Assembly: GCF_902806685.2 (NCBI RefSeq)
Contig: NC_048538.1
Coordinates: 5,084,001 to 5,148,000 of the forward strand
Reading direction: 5' to 3'
Origin: Maniola hyperantus
Taxonomy: Eukaryota > Arthropoda > Insecta > Lepidoptera > Nymphalidae
DNA: 64,000 nt
The position numbers and the translations under genes were made by a program. Below are positions 1 to 11,575 of this stretch, one piece after another; the first letter of the stretch is position 1; every line of letters begins with the position of its first letter. The notes below the pieces were generated by a model. It saw only the letters and a program-made list of their open reading frames with translations. It was not told the DNA's origin and did not search any database.

Positions 1-3000
1 TTGGGTAAATTGTCCGGAAAGGCGAAATTAGCCTGCGCCGGCATTACGCCGTGCCCGGAAAATTATGAATTAATTTTCAAAACAATTGTTGATAAATTTG
101 AGGATAAACGTTATTTAGCTACATCGTACTTAGATCAAATTTATAATATTAAGGCGATATCCACCGCAACTTCAAATAATCTTGAGAGTTTTTTAGATAC
201 GTTTGCCTCGTCCACCGCCGCTCTTCGAAATTTAAAGTTGGATGACCTCGCTGACTTTATATTTCTATACATTGCACAAAAGAAATTGGACTCTGAAACA
301 GTTCGCCTATTCGAGTTGAATAAACGAGGTACGGAGATACCGTCGTATGACGATTTCATTTCTTTTCTCCGCGAGCATATTAAAGTATTACAACGCACGT
401 CTGGAAAACCTGAAGTTCCGAAAAGCACAGAAAAGAAATCGGATACGGCATCGAAAGCTTCGATACCCTCCAAATCGACGCATACATACTTAAATACCGC
501 GACTACGCCTACGCAACCTCTATGTTCGCTGTGTAACTCGCAACACGAACATTTGTACACATGTTCCGCCTTTCATAATATGCCAGTTAATGATCGTTTT
601 AAATATGTTAAGGCGAATAATTTATGCGTGGGTTGCCTAGGAAACCATAGACTGTCTAGGTGCGGCTCGACCGCACGCTGCCGTCGGTGCGGCCTAGCTC
701 ACCATACCCTAATCCACTTTGATAGTAAATATTCCGCATCCGCAAATTCGGCAGATTCTGCACTCGCGAATTCTGTCTCCGCAAATTCCACTGTCGCTAA
801 CTCCGCACTCGAAAAATCCGCACCAGCGGATTCCGCACTTGTTGACTCCACACTCGTTAATTCCGCACTCGCAAATTCCGCACTTGTTAATTCCGCATTC
901 GCTAACTCCGCACTCGTTAATCCTGCACTCGTTAATTCAACACTCGCAAATTCCGCACTCGTTAATTCCGCACTCGCAAATTCCGCACTAGTGAATTCCG
1001 CACTCGCAGATTCCGCGTCCGGTGACAGTGCGCCTCGACTGGCGCCAGCTGCAGCCGTGCGCATCGCCGCTACGACTAGTTCGCCTGTTATTAGTAATAA
1101 GAACAAGTCGAAACCCGCAATCACGCCCGCGCACTCCAATGATGTCACGCTATGTTCCCTATCAAATTGCAATGTTTCCCGTGCACCTACTACGGTATTG
1201 CTCGCTACCGCACGCGTTGTTGTCTTTGATTCGCAAGGGAAGGAGCATAGGGTGCGCGCATTATTGGACAGTGCCTCACAAAGTAACTTTGCCAGTCGGA
1301 ATCTATGCCAGCGTTTAGGTTTAGATTTAAATGAAAACCCCACGTGTTCTGTAGTCGAGGGGATTGGGGGTACTACTAAACCAATAAAGGGTTCGGTACC
1401 CATAAAATTCTTTTCTAGGTTCGATCTTAGTGTTTGCTTCGACATGGATTCGCTCGTTGTAGACAAGATTACAGAATGCTTGCCCACTGTGTCGGTAGAT
1501 ATTTCGGCTTTAATAAATTTCAATAATTTACCTTTAGCTGACGACACATATTTTAACTCGGGAGACATTGATTTGTTGATAGGAGCTTCAATCTTTCCTC
1601 ATCTTCTACTGTCTCGCAAGGTTCAAGGTCAGTCTGAATGTCTTTCGCCGATAGCTTTAGAAACAGTTCTAGGCTACGTCATCGTCGGTTCTGCCCCTGC
1701 TCGGGTTAATAGTTTCGAGTCAGTTTGTTATTGTTGTACCGCATATCCGCTAGTTGCTGTTGTGCGTAAATTCCGGCAGATAGACGAAATGAACGCTCCG
1801 CAACCACTAAGTCCAGATGACAAGGCGTCTAAAGAGTCCTATAATAGCACGACAACTCGCGAGGCAGACGGACGATATGAAGTCGCACTCCCATTTGAGG
1901 AGGACGTTATGTCGCTAGGGGATTCCTTTCAGAAGGCGAAATCCCTCTTCTTTTGCCTAGAGTTCGAAATGTTAGCCTCACCTCAGCTAAAGGAGGCCAA
2001 CGACAGCGTCATGGTCAAGTATTTGGACAAGAGCTACATCTCGCTTGCACCACTAGATACGGTGACAACGCAGAATTTGCCCTCGTGTGCGATTTCTCAC
2101 CACGGGGTAAGAAAAGATAAAGTGACCTCTAAATTGCGGATTGTACTGGACACTAGCTCTAAAATGACTCCGCAAGTTTCCCTCAATGATATTCTGCATG
2201 CTGACCAGAATCTGCAAGGGAACTTATTTCACATTTTCGTTCATTTTCGTTTATACCGCATCGCTCTTGCCGCTGACATTCGTCAAATATTTCTTAGTAT
2301 TGGGATTCGGCCATGTGACCGCAGATTCCAATTCAACCGCATAAATATTGATCACCTGCTTTGGTTTTGTAGTCCTCAACGGATCCTATCAGATCCAAAT
2401 CTTTGGCCTGTTACCGCTTTCAATTTTTCCACGGTGGCACAGCCCCCAGAGGAAATGAAACATGTTCTTCTCGCTGCTGACGACAGTGAAGCGAACTTAA
2501 TAATTTCACTCGTAGATCGCTTCTCGACGTGGTCGAAACTCCTACGCTGCGTAGTTTTCATCTGCCGCTTTGCAAAACTCCTACCATTACGTAGTGCTAT
2601 AGTTGCGTCAGATTTAGATTACGCTAAAGGCTTAATATTGCGTCAAAGGAATTGGATTCAATCCGGTCGCAATTTTATTCGGAACTGGGTACATAAACGC
2701 CTTCCCTATTTTCGAGTTAATGCTAAACCGAATTTTTCGGAAATGGCAGACCACCGCTCCTGTCGAGTCGCGCAAGTAACTAAACCCTTTGTCCATACGG
2801 GCACTGATTACGCAAGCCCTTTTAAAGTCACTACCCCTCGTGGTCATGGAATTCGTTCGACGAAGGCACACGTGTGTATTTTCGTGTGCTTGACTACCCG
2901 CGCTGTGCACATAGAGGTTGCTGGCGATTTAAGCACAGCTAGCTTTCTTGGAGCCTTTAAACGTTTTCTTTCGCGAAGGGTTCCAATTTCTCGTGTGCAA

Positions 3001-3192
3001 TCTAACCCAGTCGCGAAAGGTGACGTCGTAATACTTATAGTCGATAACGCACCACCACTTCACTGGCCGTTAGGGCTGATCGAGGAAGTCTTCCCGGGTT
3101 CTAACGGCGTTATTCGCGTTGTCCGCGTTCGTACTGCTACGGGTTCTTATTTGCGTCCTGTAGTACGTATTTGTCCTTTACCTAAAGATTAG
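1..3192 (+). pseudogene. BEL/Pao retrotransposon Gag-Pol, internally deleted, 5' end outside window
   Basis: Open from the first base to a TAG stop (1063 codons); it starts inside gag, so no true start codon is visible. Order: Gag C-terminus; a Cys/His zinc-knuckle block from C175 to about residue 240, in the arrangement usual for BEL Gag; a repetitive Ala/Ser/Asn spacer (242-339); an aspartic protease with its active-site Asp at 423 (LLDSASQ); the beginning of reverse transcriptase (HHGVRKDK near 700, ADIRQIF near 758); then a jump to the RNase H-integrase linker (RFSTWSKLL). The YxDD palm motif and RNase H are missing. In the integrase, the zinc-site cysteines are lost (HKRLPYF), the first catalytic Asp remains (D936, GTDYASP), and the second Asp and the Glu are deleted between FLSRR and KGDVV. 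The C-terminal LTR-proximal domain is present. Despite at least two large deletions the frame is unbroken. It cannot be autonomous; whether Gag and protease still work is inference. Confidence 0.9.
724..1017 (+). repeat. Tandem 15/30-bp coding repeat in BEL Gag spacer
   Basis: About twenty imperfect copies of a five-codon unit (consensus NSALV / NSALA) lie between the zinc knuckles and the protease of the BEL frame. Units differ by single bases but all keep the reading frame. Such a spacer is not part of the usual BEL domain plan, and it looks like in-frame expansion of one short unit. Confidence 0.85.
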
Positions 3193-3334
3193 TTAGTATA
3201 TTATAGTCGCTTAGGTTAGGATTCGCTTTAGTTAAGTTGTATATAGTTTTCAAATAGGTTCGTAATTAAAATTTCATTATCTGTTCTCAATTCGTAAATT
3301 TCGCGTTATAATTTTGAAGGCAATGCTTCAAGCC

Positions 3335-3342
3335 GCGGGGAA
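3335..3342 (+). promoter_or_regulatory. Probable polypurine tract of BEL copy 1
   Basis: GCGGGGAA lies directly before the first TG of the LTR, where plus-strand DNA synthesis of an LTR element is primed. It is short and G-rich. The same bases precede the LTR of the second copy (63234-63241 on the - strand). Confidence 0.55.
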
Positions 3343-3653
3343 TGGTTGCGCCATAATCAAATTTCCAAAAATCCTTTCCTATTCACCTTTTATAATCCTT
3401 TACCTATATCGGCAACTTTGCAATCTACCGCGAGATGGCGCTACGCGTCTCAAATACAGAATTATTGCATATGGAAGAAGATCGCCCGCGCAACCCGCAA
3501 GATGGAAGATGGAAGATGGCGATCGGAGACATCAAGTTGACATAGTGTGTGCACCGCTAGTTTAATTATTATCGAAAAATCCGCATTCTTGTCCAAACCG
3601 CTATAATAGACCAAATTTACCGTGAAATACGCGTGTGCCCAAATCTAAATAAT

Positions 3654-3662
3654 TATAAATAG
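3654..3662 (+). promoter_or_regulatory. TATA box in BEL LTR
   Basis: TATAAATAG is the only good TATA element in the LTR and lies where a U3 promoter is expected, about 240 bp before the LTR end. It is conserved in the second copy. Confidence 0.45.
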
Positions 3663-3843
3663 ACTGTGTCCATCGTGAAATAATCGCCAAAGGTGTCTTG
3701 GAAGATTAAAGGCCAGCAAGGATATGTGAGAACGCCGCAGCTGTGATGTCAAGGTACGCCGATTTCCTTTTCTGATTCCCAAGTCCCTTACGCAGTCAAA
3801 CCCACCAAACTACAGTCCACAAGCTCCCCTGTCGCATTGTCGC

Positions 3844-3875
3844 GAAGCCCTGTATCGAAAAGGGATACGGGCTTC
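3844..3875 (+). other. Stem-loop near the 3' end of the BEL LTR
   Basis: GAAGCCC-T-GTATC and GATAC-GGGCTTC are complementary with one bulged base and a short GAAAAGG loop. The stem is followed at once by the LTR terminus. It is present in both copies. A role in RNA packaging or 3'-end formation is only a guess. Confidence 0.6.
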
Positions 3876-3892
3876 GACTCCCCGCGCCGCCA

Positions 3893-3950
3893 ATTTATTT
3901 TTCAATTTTTAGTGTTTGTGTATCGAAGTCGGTTTTTATTTTTTTTGTAA
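3893..3950 (+). repeat. Right-end fragment of MITE family P
   Basis: The 58 bases after the BEL LTR match the right arm of the foldback element at 61472-61820 (motif TATCGAAGTCGG, then TTTTTATTTTTTTTGTAA). The BEL copy therefore sits in or beside a pre-existing family P element; the other half, if present, is off the left edge. Confidence 0.7.
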
Positions 3951-5639
3951 AAATTTTAACTGATAGAGTATATAGGTAAAACACAGTTTTTACTAATAAT
4001 ATTAGGTACCTACTGTATAATCATTAGAAATATTAGTACCTACTCACAAAATCATTGTTTAAAGTATAAATCTTATAATATGTAAGCGTTTGTTTTATAA
4101 CAATTTTGTTTCATTTCATTCTTCTTATCAGTCTTTAGATACCTACATAAAGCTTCATGATGTAGCAACCTCTGTTCAAAGTTATGAGAACAGACACCAG
4201 CCAAACTGCGATATTTTAATTATTTAGATTTAACGGAAAATTAAAGAATCAATCTATAGTCATAAATTGCGCATGATCAGGAACACTGAATATTATCTTA
4301 AAATATTATCATTCTTAGGAAGAAAATCAGTAGGCAAACTTTTGAGAAAGTCCTAATCATAACATCAAAGCCGCAAGATAAATAAAGAACAGCATTCGAT
4401 TCGTGAGAACCCGAAGGCTATTCTCGATAATGGTAGGTATATTTTAAGTTCTTTTTTACTGGTTTATATTATTAGGTAGGTACAAAATAAAGTGGAATAT
4501 TTTGTAATATCCATTTTGCTCAAATTATTCACTTCGAAGTGTAGTTACTAAAAGCTATTTTTTTCTTGATAATGTATTAATTTCTATCATCAGAATCATC
4601 AGGTAATAGTAGGTAGGTATTATTTTTGTAAATGAATAAAGGACATCATAAAATATCGATTCCATACAGAATAATATGATAAACCAGGAAGTACCGATTT
4701 CCAGAATCAGCATAGCTTAAGGGCACGCTCCTATTATAAATTAGGTAGGTACTTCTCTCTGTATATATGAAGGAAAAATGTTTGGCTGTGGCTGCGTGAT
4801 CTAGGTTAAAGGTGAGCTAACTCTGTGTCAATTTCCACTGAAACTAATTGATGTAGCGGTGCGGATAAGATGTGCTATGAAAATGTGCTTTGCACGAGGT
4901 AGCTCTGCTAAAAAGAAGCACAACAGCACAACGCAAGCTAAGGTACTGTCATTAGTTGGTGATCCATATTTCCCATAGCTACATCACTCGCGCACCCCTA
5001 GCTTCAACTAAGTAGTACTAAAAATCGTAGCTTTGTTCAACCTCTTTCCATCAGAGCTAAGCACATCTCTATTAGAAAGGCAGCCTTATTTACCACAAAA
5101 CACTCACTTTCAAGAATTATCTCTCTTTAGAATATATCATAATGGAATTTTTAAATTATACCTTGTTGACGTTAAATTTGTTCCGCGACTACGAAATCAT
5201 AGGTTACGCATAGGAATAGGGTAGATAAAATATTTGCTTGACTTGTGCTAGATAAGAATTATTAGTATGGAACTGGATTAGGGCACTTGTCAGACAGTAT
5301 CAAGTTATAATTTTACGTAACGCCAACAACTAATTGGTTTACTTAATCATTAACTATACTACGCGCGTCTAAACTCTAAAGTTATGTCGTAGCGGCTTTT
5401 GTAGCAGTGCGTAGGTATATGTACCTACTTAATTAAGTACCTATACTTTAGTTTATACAAGTAAAAGATTAAATACCTATTTTATTTATTTTAAACTCTC
5501 TAAGAAAACGTTGCATGTTCCTGTTTTACTTTTATGTGTCTGCTAGTGCGTGAACTTTGCCAAAACTTTCTAAAACAATAAAATTATAATTAGTTTGATT
5601 TGCTTAATACCTATAGGTACTAATAAAAATCGTGTGGGA
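3951..5639. other. Intergenic DNA, no gene seen
   Basis: AT-rich sequence with many AGGTAGGT/TACCTACT motifs. Only short frames without recognisable domains occur on either strand. I see no clear repeat boundaries here. Confidence 0.5.
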
Positions 5640-5912
5640 ACTTTTTTATTTCCAAGGATAAAAGTATACCTACCCGTCTCCAGGATGCAAGCTATCTCTG
5701 TGCCAAGAAGACGAAGTTCATCCACGTGGATTAAGGTTTATTATAAAATCCCGTGGAAATTATTTGATTTTCAGGGATAAATAGTAGCTTATATCTTTCC
5801 CTGGAATACAATCTATCTTTAAATCAAATTTCGTGTTCGGTTCAACGGATAGGCTGTGAAAAGGTACCAGACAGATAGACACACACAGACACACTTTCGC
5901 ATTTATAATATT
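5640..5912 (+). repeat. Family C non-LTR-like 3' end
   Basis: Degenerate copy of a repeat defined by AAATCCCGTGG..., GGATAAA, a CAAGCTATCTCTGT segment, an ACGGATGGGC-like segment, and a terminal CACACTTTCGCATTTATAAT tail. A dinucleotide/tetranucleotide CACA/GACA stretch precedes the tail. Related copies lie at 9075, 22727, 26517 and 45205. I read it as the 3' end of an inactive non-LTR retrotransposon. Confidence 0.6.
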
Positions 5913-5913
5913 A

Positions 5914-6155
5914 CTAGCTGTACCCGCGATTTCGTCCGCGTGAACTATACAAATTTATAACCCCTGTTTTACCCCTTCAGAGATTTAATTTTTAAAAATC
6001 CTTTCTTAGCAAAGGTTTACGTCATAATAGCTATCTGCATGCCAAATTTCAGCCCAATCCGTCCAGTGGTTTGAGCTGGGCGTTGATAGACCAGTCAGTC
6101 AGTCAGTCAGTTTTTTCTTTTATTTCTTTTCTAGCTATTTCTTTTATATGGATTA
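5914..6155 (+). repeat. Family A non-LTR-like 3' end
   Basis: Begins with CTAGCTGTACCCGCGATTTC, continues through a TTTTACCCC block, the conserved ACGTCATAATAGCTATCTGC and CCAAATTTCAGCCC segments, and ends in a (TCAG)n tract followed by TTTTATAT. The tetranucleotide tail plus variable 5' extent is typical of a 5'-truncated LINE family. About nine copies occur in the window. Confidence 0.7.
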
Positions 6156-6832
6156 TAAAAAGTAATGTATTTTACTAGTCTAGTATTTAGTCGTACAGCT
6201 TTACAGAACTTAAATTGCTCAAAGCACACCAATCAGTATAACCAATCATTAAAAGGTGGCTTTAAAGTCAACGTAATAGTTAGGAAAGTAAATGCAAATC
6301 AGTGCAATGCTGCTTATTTGGCTTTAGATTGCACAGAACAAGTGTGATAATAGAAAGTACACTGCACTAAACATTATCTGGCAATTTAAAGCTATAAAGT
6401 GGAGCTTAAAGCTGTTACAATATTATTATGAGCTATGTGGACAAAATTGTTCGTGTGAAATTATGTTGTATAGCTACAATTTTATGATGTCAAGTTTTAA
6501 TGAAATATAAAATGAGGTATCCACATAGATTCAACAATTTTAGATTCTCCACTCTATTTTACTTAGATATCCAAAAATAAACTTAAACTCTGATAAAAGT
6601 TATTTATACCTACAATGAAAATAATTTTCTCTAGGCGGCTGTGAGTTGATGGTACATAAGTCAGTTAGTCAGGACAAGCCTTTTTATATTATGTATAATG
6701 TACTTATTTATGTAGAATGTAGATGGATAGATACTTATAAGATGTAGGTAAGGCTAAGTCACTCTTAATTTATTAACTTTCTATGAGAACTATTATGCCT
6801 AAAAATGAATAAAAATCTGTTTTCGAATTACA
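6156..6832. other. Intergenic DNA, no gene seen
   Basis: AT-rich stretch with short frames lacking domains; no repeat that I can delimit. Confidence 0.45.
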
Positions 6833-7028
6833 GGTAAAGGCAGGTAGGCAGGCAGGCACGCAGGCAGCCGCAGGCATGCAGGCAAACTTCGGGCGGGCGG
6901 ACGGGTGGGCAGGCAGGCAACAAAGTGTTTCTATAAGGGTTTTTTTTATTAATGGAACACAAACAGCTTTTACATTTTTACTTTTCCTTCCGTTTTTCGT
7001 TCGGAGGTACGGATTACGGAACCCTAAA
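6833..7028 (-). repeat. Family D repeat with GGCA minisatellite
   Basis: The right part (ACAAAGTG...AAGGG, GGTACGG, GGAACCCTAAAA) matches the beginning of family D (full copy at 32638) in inverse orientation. Where other copies have a simple GACA tract, this one has a diverged (GGCA)n/(GGCG)n array at 6837-6920. Confidence 0.65.
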
Positions 7029-7320
7029 AATAAAACATTACACCGTTTAAAATTATATTATTAGGTACCGAAGTAATTCATATATAGTTCATACCGTATG
7101 AAACTGAAATTTTGTAAGACTCGAATCTTACACTGTCGAATGTCGGCCGCATACGTCTGTCGCGCATAATATTTATCATACTGAGACGACGTCAGTGTTT
7201 TCAGCGTCGTCGTCGCGGAGACTGTTAGCTACGCAACCAACATCGTTGCGTAGAAAGAACACAGGCCTAAGGACTGCCTATCATAAAGCTTTATTTCGAA
7301 GTAAGCACTGAGTATTAAAT

Positions 7321-7485
7321 TATAGTACGGGACAGGTCAAGATGGCAATCGAGTAGGGAACGCCCCGCACACCCACACAGCCCCCGCGCTAAGCTGGTGC
7401 TGACGAGCGCGGGTGACGTGCAGGTGTGCAGGGCGTCCCTCCGCCTCAGATCCCGATTGCCATCTCAACCTGTCGCGGATATACT
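7321..7485. mobile_element. GC-rich foldback MITE, family Q copy 1
   Basis: Inverted arms TATAGTACGGGACAGG...ATGGCAATCG and its complement at 7450-7485 flank a GC-rich core (CGCCCCGCAC... / ...GGGCGTCC). No coding capacity. A second copy with the same ends is at 38046-38172. Confidence 0.75.
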
Positions 7486-7568
7486 ACGATTTCAATCACG
7501 AAACAAAATAAATATTCTATGATTACTATTAGTAACAAGGTAATCGCATTCAATTACGAGTAGATTAA

Positions 7569-8030
7569 GGGTCAGCGCAGACTAAGAGCGCTGAATGATC
7601 GCGAGTGATGGCAAGTAGGAGGGCGCAGGGCTCGAGTGGCGGCTATAGTTCAGTTAGGTATAATATTATTATGAGCGAGAATCTATTTGTTTTTCGCACG
7701 GCGTGCCTTTGTGACCCGAATGCTACGGGAGGAGCTTCTTGGCCACACTCATTTCATCTCATTATTACAATTTATAGTGAAATAGGTATAGGACTTTCAA
7801 GTCAAGAGTGAAATTCTAGAAAAGCGCGATCCATACTTAGACTGCATCATCACTTGCCAACAGGTCTGAGTGCAGCTAAGCGCTAGTCTATAAAACCGTA
7901 TTTCAAATTAAATAAGCTCAGTTTACTTAAGTTGATAAAAAAATAAGAATGCCATCAAGGCATTCTTATTTCAACTCCACCACACTCCACTCCGTCTGTG
8001 AGCGTTTCGCCTAAAGGTATTTATAATTCA
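7569..8030. repeat. Family L repeat, copy 1
   Basis: Starts with GGGTCAGCGCAGAC, contains GAGTGGCGGC-type GC-rich units and ends with CCGTCTGTGAGCG...CCTAAAG. Copy 2 at 41912-42650 shares both ends but differs greatly in the centre. The centre here carries a perfect 13-bp hairpin (7941-7971: AAATAAGAATGCC, loop ATCAA). Confidence 0.55.
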
Positions 8031-8651
8031 GTTCCATACTGAATGTCTTGTCGAGTTTAACTTTTGACTTAATAACCTTCATCTAAACGGCAGAAATCAA
8101 TTATATTTATTATTTTACTAGTAATGTTTCCACTAAATGATTGCTGTATTAGACCGTTCCCCGAGGCTGACAATTTATACCTATTAAGTATTAGAAAACC
8201 GTAAAACAAGTGAATAGATATATATTTCTATAATTTGAACATAACATTGACAACGTAGAAAATACCTACTGCTTAAATTTTTTAAATGTACGTATGCGTT
8301 TTCAAAGCGAAAACGCACAAAAATTATTTAATGAATCCATTTAATTCCGCATTAATTAATGCGACAGAGCATGTTTGTCTAATTACTTCAGTACCGTGCC
8401 TCTTGGAATTAATTTGGGTTTCAAATTTTTGGAATAGAGACAGTATAGGTAGGTCTGTTCTGAGATATATAGTAATATTTATCCCGAAAAAACGAACACC
8501 CCCTTTATTAACGGATATTTAAAAACCTAAATCTATGCAAAATTCATTTATTCGCTGATTGTAGGTAGGTAATTAAATTAATAAGTTGTTAATTATAATT
8601 GTTTTTGTTTCGAGCTACAATCTGCCATACCATGGCGTGCAAATTTGACAT
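8031..8651. other. Intergenic DNA, no gene seen
   Basis: AT-rich; the short frames have no recognisable domains and codon content is not coding-like. Confidence 0.45.
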
Positions 8652-8800
8652 CTTAATCATCATCATCATGATCAACCCATCGCCGGCTCACTGCAGAGCA
8701 CGAGTCTCCTCTCAGAGTGAGAAGGGTTTGGCCATAGTCTACCACGCTGGCCATGTGCGGATTGGTACGTGCGGATTGGTGGTTATGTGCGGGTTGAAAT
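8652..8800 (-). repeat. SINE-like family J, 3' part
   Basis: On the - strand it reads ...CCGCACATGGCC, GTGGTAGACTATGG, CTTCTCACTCTGAG, GTGAGCCGGCGATGGGTTGA and ends in a (GATGAT)n tail. The trinucleotide tail and repeated 3' body at 23603, 29213, 37355 and 52718 mark a retroposed family. The tRNA-like head is not present here. Confidence 0.6.
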
Positions 8801-9074
8801 CTTAATACTCAAATAAAATAATTAATAGGAATCCTAATTATTATATAACAATCTATTTTAATTAATTGATACTATATGCTAAGCCGTTTTCACTTTTAAA
8901 ATTACCGAAATAAATTACTAAGCCACAATTAAAATCTAGAGCATAATAATAAGAAGAGAAATTTAACTATGTATATTATATATATTAGGTACAGTATGAT
9001 ATAATAATATTATAACTGTTACGAAAACGCTCCATTCCTTTCATTTCGATTTAGACATTTTTTTTAAATCAGAT

Positions 9075-9300
9075 GATGCTCGCGACTTCACCCGAGTTAT
9101 ATAAATATATAACTTATAATATAAGTTTTTAAGTTAAGTTATATAAGTTTTTTAAGAAACCCGAACTCTTTGATTTTCCGGTATAAAAATAGCTATATCT
9201 GTGCCCGATACAAGCTATCTCTGTTCCAAATTTTGTTAAAATCTGCTAAACGGATGGGCCGTTAACAGAATGTCACACAGACACTCTTTCGTATTAATAA
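9075..9300 (+). repeat. Family C non-LTR-like 3' end
   Basis: Contains CTCTTTGATTTTCCGG, CAAGCTATCTCTGTTCC, AACGGATGGGCCG, CACACAGACAC and a terminal TTTCGTATTAATAATT. It is followed at once by a family A copy in the same orientation. Confidence 0.6.
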
Positions 9301-9315
9301 TTATATACTTCGTAT

Positions 9316-9668
9316 GGACTAGCTTATGCTCGCGACTTCGTCCGCGTGGACTACATAAATTTCGAACCCCTATTTTACCCCCTTGAACCCCTATCTTCAG
9401 AAATAATTTCTTAGCAGATGTCTTTGTCTACGTCATAATAGCTATCCGCATGCCAAATTTCAGCACGATCCGTCCAGTAGTTTGAGCTGTGCGTTGATAG
9501 ATCAGTCAGTCTCAATAGCTCAACGGTTAAAGGTGCGGACTGAAATCCGAAAGGTCGCCGGTTCAAACCCCACCCGTTGCACTATTGCACTCCTAGCACG
9601 CTTCACGCTTAATTGGAGGGGAAAGAGGAATGTTAGTCAGTCAGTGAGTCAGCTTTTCCTTTTCTTAG
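9316..9668 (+). repeat. Family A copy split by a SINE
   Basis: Left part 9316-9510 runs from CTAGCTTATGCTCGCGACTT to the (TCAG)n tract; the tract resumes at 9635 with GTCAGTCAGTGAGTCAGC and ends in CTTTTCCTTTT. The SINE at 9511-9634 has inserted into the tetranucleotide tail. Confidence 0.75.
9511..9634 (+). mobile_element. tRNA-derived SINE (type 1), copy 1
   Basis: The head has RNA polymerase III promoter boxes: A box TAGCTCAACGG and B box GGTTCAAACCC at tRNA-like spacing, with GACTGAAATCCGAAAGG between them. The body (GCACTATTGCACTCCTAGCA, TTAATTGGAGGGGAAAG) is shared with the copy at 41412-41591. Not a functional tRNA: the arms do not fold into a full cloverleaf with an acceptor stem. 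Confidence 0.8.
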
Positions 9669-9920
9669 ATGATAAGTTAAGTTCGTCGTATATTTCAAGT
9701 TCACAGCCGGCCAGACAAAACTAATCCAGACGCGGAGGTCGGCGCCTTTGACACTGTTTACATCTTAACAATTATAAAACACTTGTCGAATAATGCATGA
9801 GCACATTCACTTCACACCTATACCACAGAATATACCTACTATGATATGATATAGGAGTCTGTTTGTATGTGTAGCTTTTTGGAGCAACAAACTTTCAAGT
9901 TCTGGAATCTGAAATTACTA

Positions 9921-10548
9921 CCCATAATATTATAAATGCGAAAGTGTGTCTGTTTGTTGGTTTGTCCTTCAATCACGTCGCAGCGGAGTAATGGATCAAC
10001 GTGATTTTTAGGGTTCCGTACCTTAAAAGAAAAAACGGAACCCTTATAGGATCACTTTGTTGTCTGTCAAGAAACCTACAGGGTACTTCCCGTTGACCTA
10101 GAATCATGAAATTTGGCAGGTAGGTAGATCTTATAGCTGACATTTGGGGAAAAATCTGAAAACCGTGAAATTAGGGTTAAATCACACAAAAAAAAATTGT
10201 GGTCATGAACTAATAATTAGTATTTTCAACTTTCGAAGTGAGTGACTATATCAAACGGGGTATCATATGAAAGGTCTTCACCTGTACATTCTAAAACATA
10301 TTTTTATTTATTTTTATGCATCATAGTTTTTGAATTATCTTGCAAAATGTCGAAAAAATACGACTGTACGGAACCCTCATTGCGCGAGCGTGACTCGCAC
10401 TTAGCCGGTTTTTTTTCATGCATTTTTGAATAGTTAAAGACCTGGAGAGTGACATAGGCTACTTTTTATCCCGGGAGATCAATGAGTTCCCACGGGATTT
10501 TTATAAACCTAAATTCATGCGTACTAAGTCGCGGGCATCAGCTAGTTA
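9921..10548 (-). repeat. Family B non-LTR-like 3' end, split by family D
   Basis: On the - strand the copy reads from CTAGCTGATGCCCGCGACTT (near 10548) through CCCGTGGGAACTC, CCGGGATAAAAAGTAGCC and CTCTCCAGGTC to 10413, then resumes at 10006 with CACGTTGATCC and ends with ACACACTTTCGCATTTATAA at 9921. The D element occupies 10007-10412. Confidence 0.7.
10007..10412 (+). repeat. Family D repeat nested in family B
   Basis: Starts with AGGGTTCCGTACCTTAAAAG, followed by AACGGAACCCTTATAGGATC (so the 5' end can fold on itself), CAAGAAACCTACAGGG, CCTAGAATCATGAAATTTGG, and ends with CGCGAGCGTGACTCGCACTT AGCCGGTTTTTT. The tract that is (TGTC)n in other copies is reduced here. Inserted into a family B copy. 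Confidence 0.75.
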
Positions 10549-10581
10549 TAAATATGATATTAAGGGCCGATTTTATTATAT

Positions 10582-10815
10582 GTAACTAGCCGATGCCCGC
10601 GACTTCGTACGCGTAGATTTAGATTTTCAAAGATCCCATGGGAAATTTTCCGGGATAAAAAGAAGCCTATATCAATCTCCAGGTCTTCAACTATATCCAT
10701 CCATGCAAAAAATCAGGTCGCTCCGTTGCAGCGTGATTGAAGGACAAGCCAACAAATCAACAAACCAACAAACCAACAAACAAACACACTTTTGCATTTA
10801 TAATATGGGTAGTGA
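10582..10815 (+). repeat. Family B non-LTR-like 3' end
   Basis: CTAGCCGATGCCCGCGACTT, CCATGGGAAATTTTCCGGG, ATCTCCAGGTCTTCAAC, CGTTGCAGCGTGATTGAAGG, a (CAAA/CCAA)n tract and the terminal TTTTGCATTTATAATATGGG. Lies head-to-head with the split copy just to its left. Confidence 0.7.
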
Positions 10816-11430
10816 TTCTAATAACGAAAAGCTTGTGCTTGGTACACCTAATCTGATTTTATCGTATTCGGTACTAGGTATGTAGAATCCGACTTAGCTG
10901 TAGGTAGATATACGTACCGAATACCGATCTATCGACTGCTATTTTGGTTTGTAACTGGATATCGTCTATCCATGTAAGCAAAACCGCATAGAAAGCTTGT
11001 GTTGCATAAAACAATGCTTGGTACAACAATAGGTTTTCATATATCATCCGTTAAAAGATTCGTTAACGCGAAACTCAAAGATGCTAATCTTTACGATCCA
11101 TTTGAATAATTCTCATTAAAACTGTTGATATTCACCTTCAAATTACGTGGCTATTGTACTTACTTACAATTGTTCTCATAATAAAAACAATAGGGTTTAA
11201 ACTATTTCTCTAATACATTTTTTTTTGTCAAAATAATTACGCTTGGCGGGCAATGTTGCCCCTCAGGCTAAAGGTTACGTTACTAAAATAAATTATTTCA
11301 GTCTTGCCGGAGGTGTTTGCAAAAAAACACTTTAATATGATACTGATAAGATAACCTTCCTAGCTAACAGTTGTTAAACTAGCGTGAATATTTATGTATA
11401 ATAGGTAGGTTCTCTATAAATTATTAAAGC
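10816..11430. other. Intergenic DNA, no gene seen
   Basis: AT-rich; no domain-bearing frame or delimitable repeat. Confidence 0.4.
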
Positions 11431-11520
11431 TACGGCCACACGTGCGCGTCATGAACGCGGGATGTGGGACGCGATGCGGCCGAGCGTTCACGACGCGGAT
11501 CTATACGTGCACAGTGCACA

Positions 11521-11545
11521 CTACGCGACTGTTGTAGTCGCGTAG
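11521..11545. other. Perfect short hairpin in GC-rich patch
   Basis: CTACGCGACT, loop GTTGT, AGTCGCGTAG: a perfect 10-bp stem. It lies at the end of a GC-rich patch (11440-11545) rich in CG dinucleotides, unlike the surrounding AT-rich DNA. Confidence 0.6.
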
Positions 11546-11575
11546 CTCACAATAAATACCTGTAGAAGTAGTCCC

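Larger units (their letters stand above)
3343..3892 (+). repeat. 3' LTR of BEL/Pao copy 1
   Basis: This 550-bp LTR runs from TGGTTGCG to CGCCGCCA, giving the canonical TG...CA ends. The right boundary is fixed by comparison with the copy at 62678-63233: similarity stops exactly after CCGCCA and the flanks are unrelated. A TATAAATAG box at 3654 is the likely promoter core. Relative to the other copy it lacks a few bases near 3490 (CCCCGCG duplication). The 5' LTR is outside the window, so insertion age cannot be read here. Confidence 0.85.
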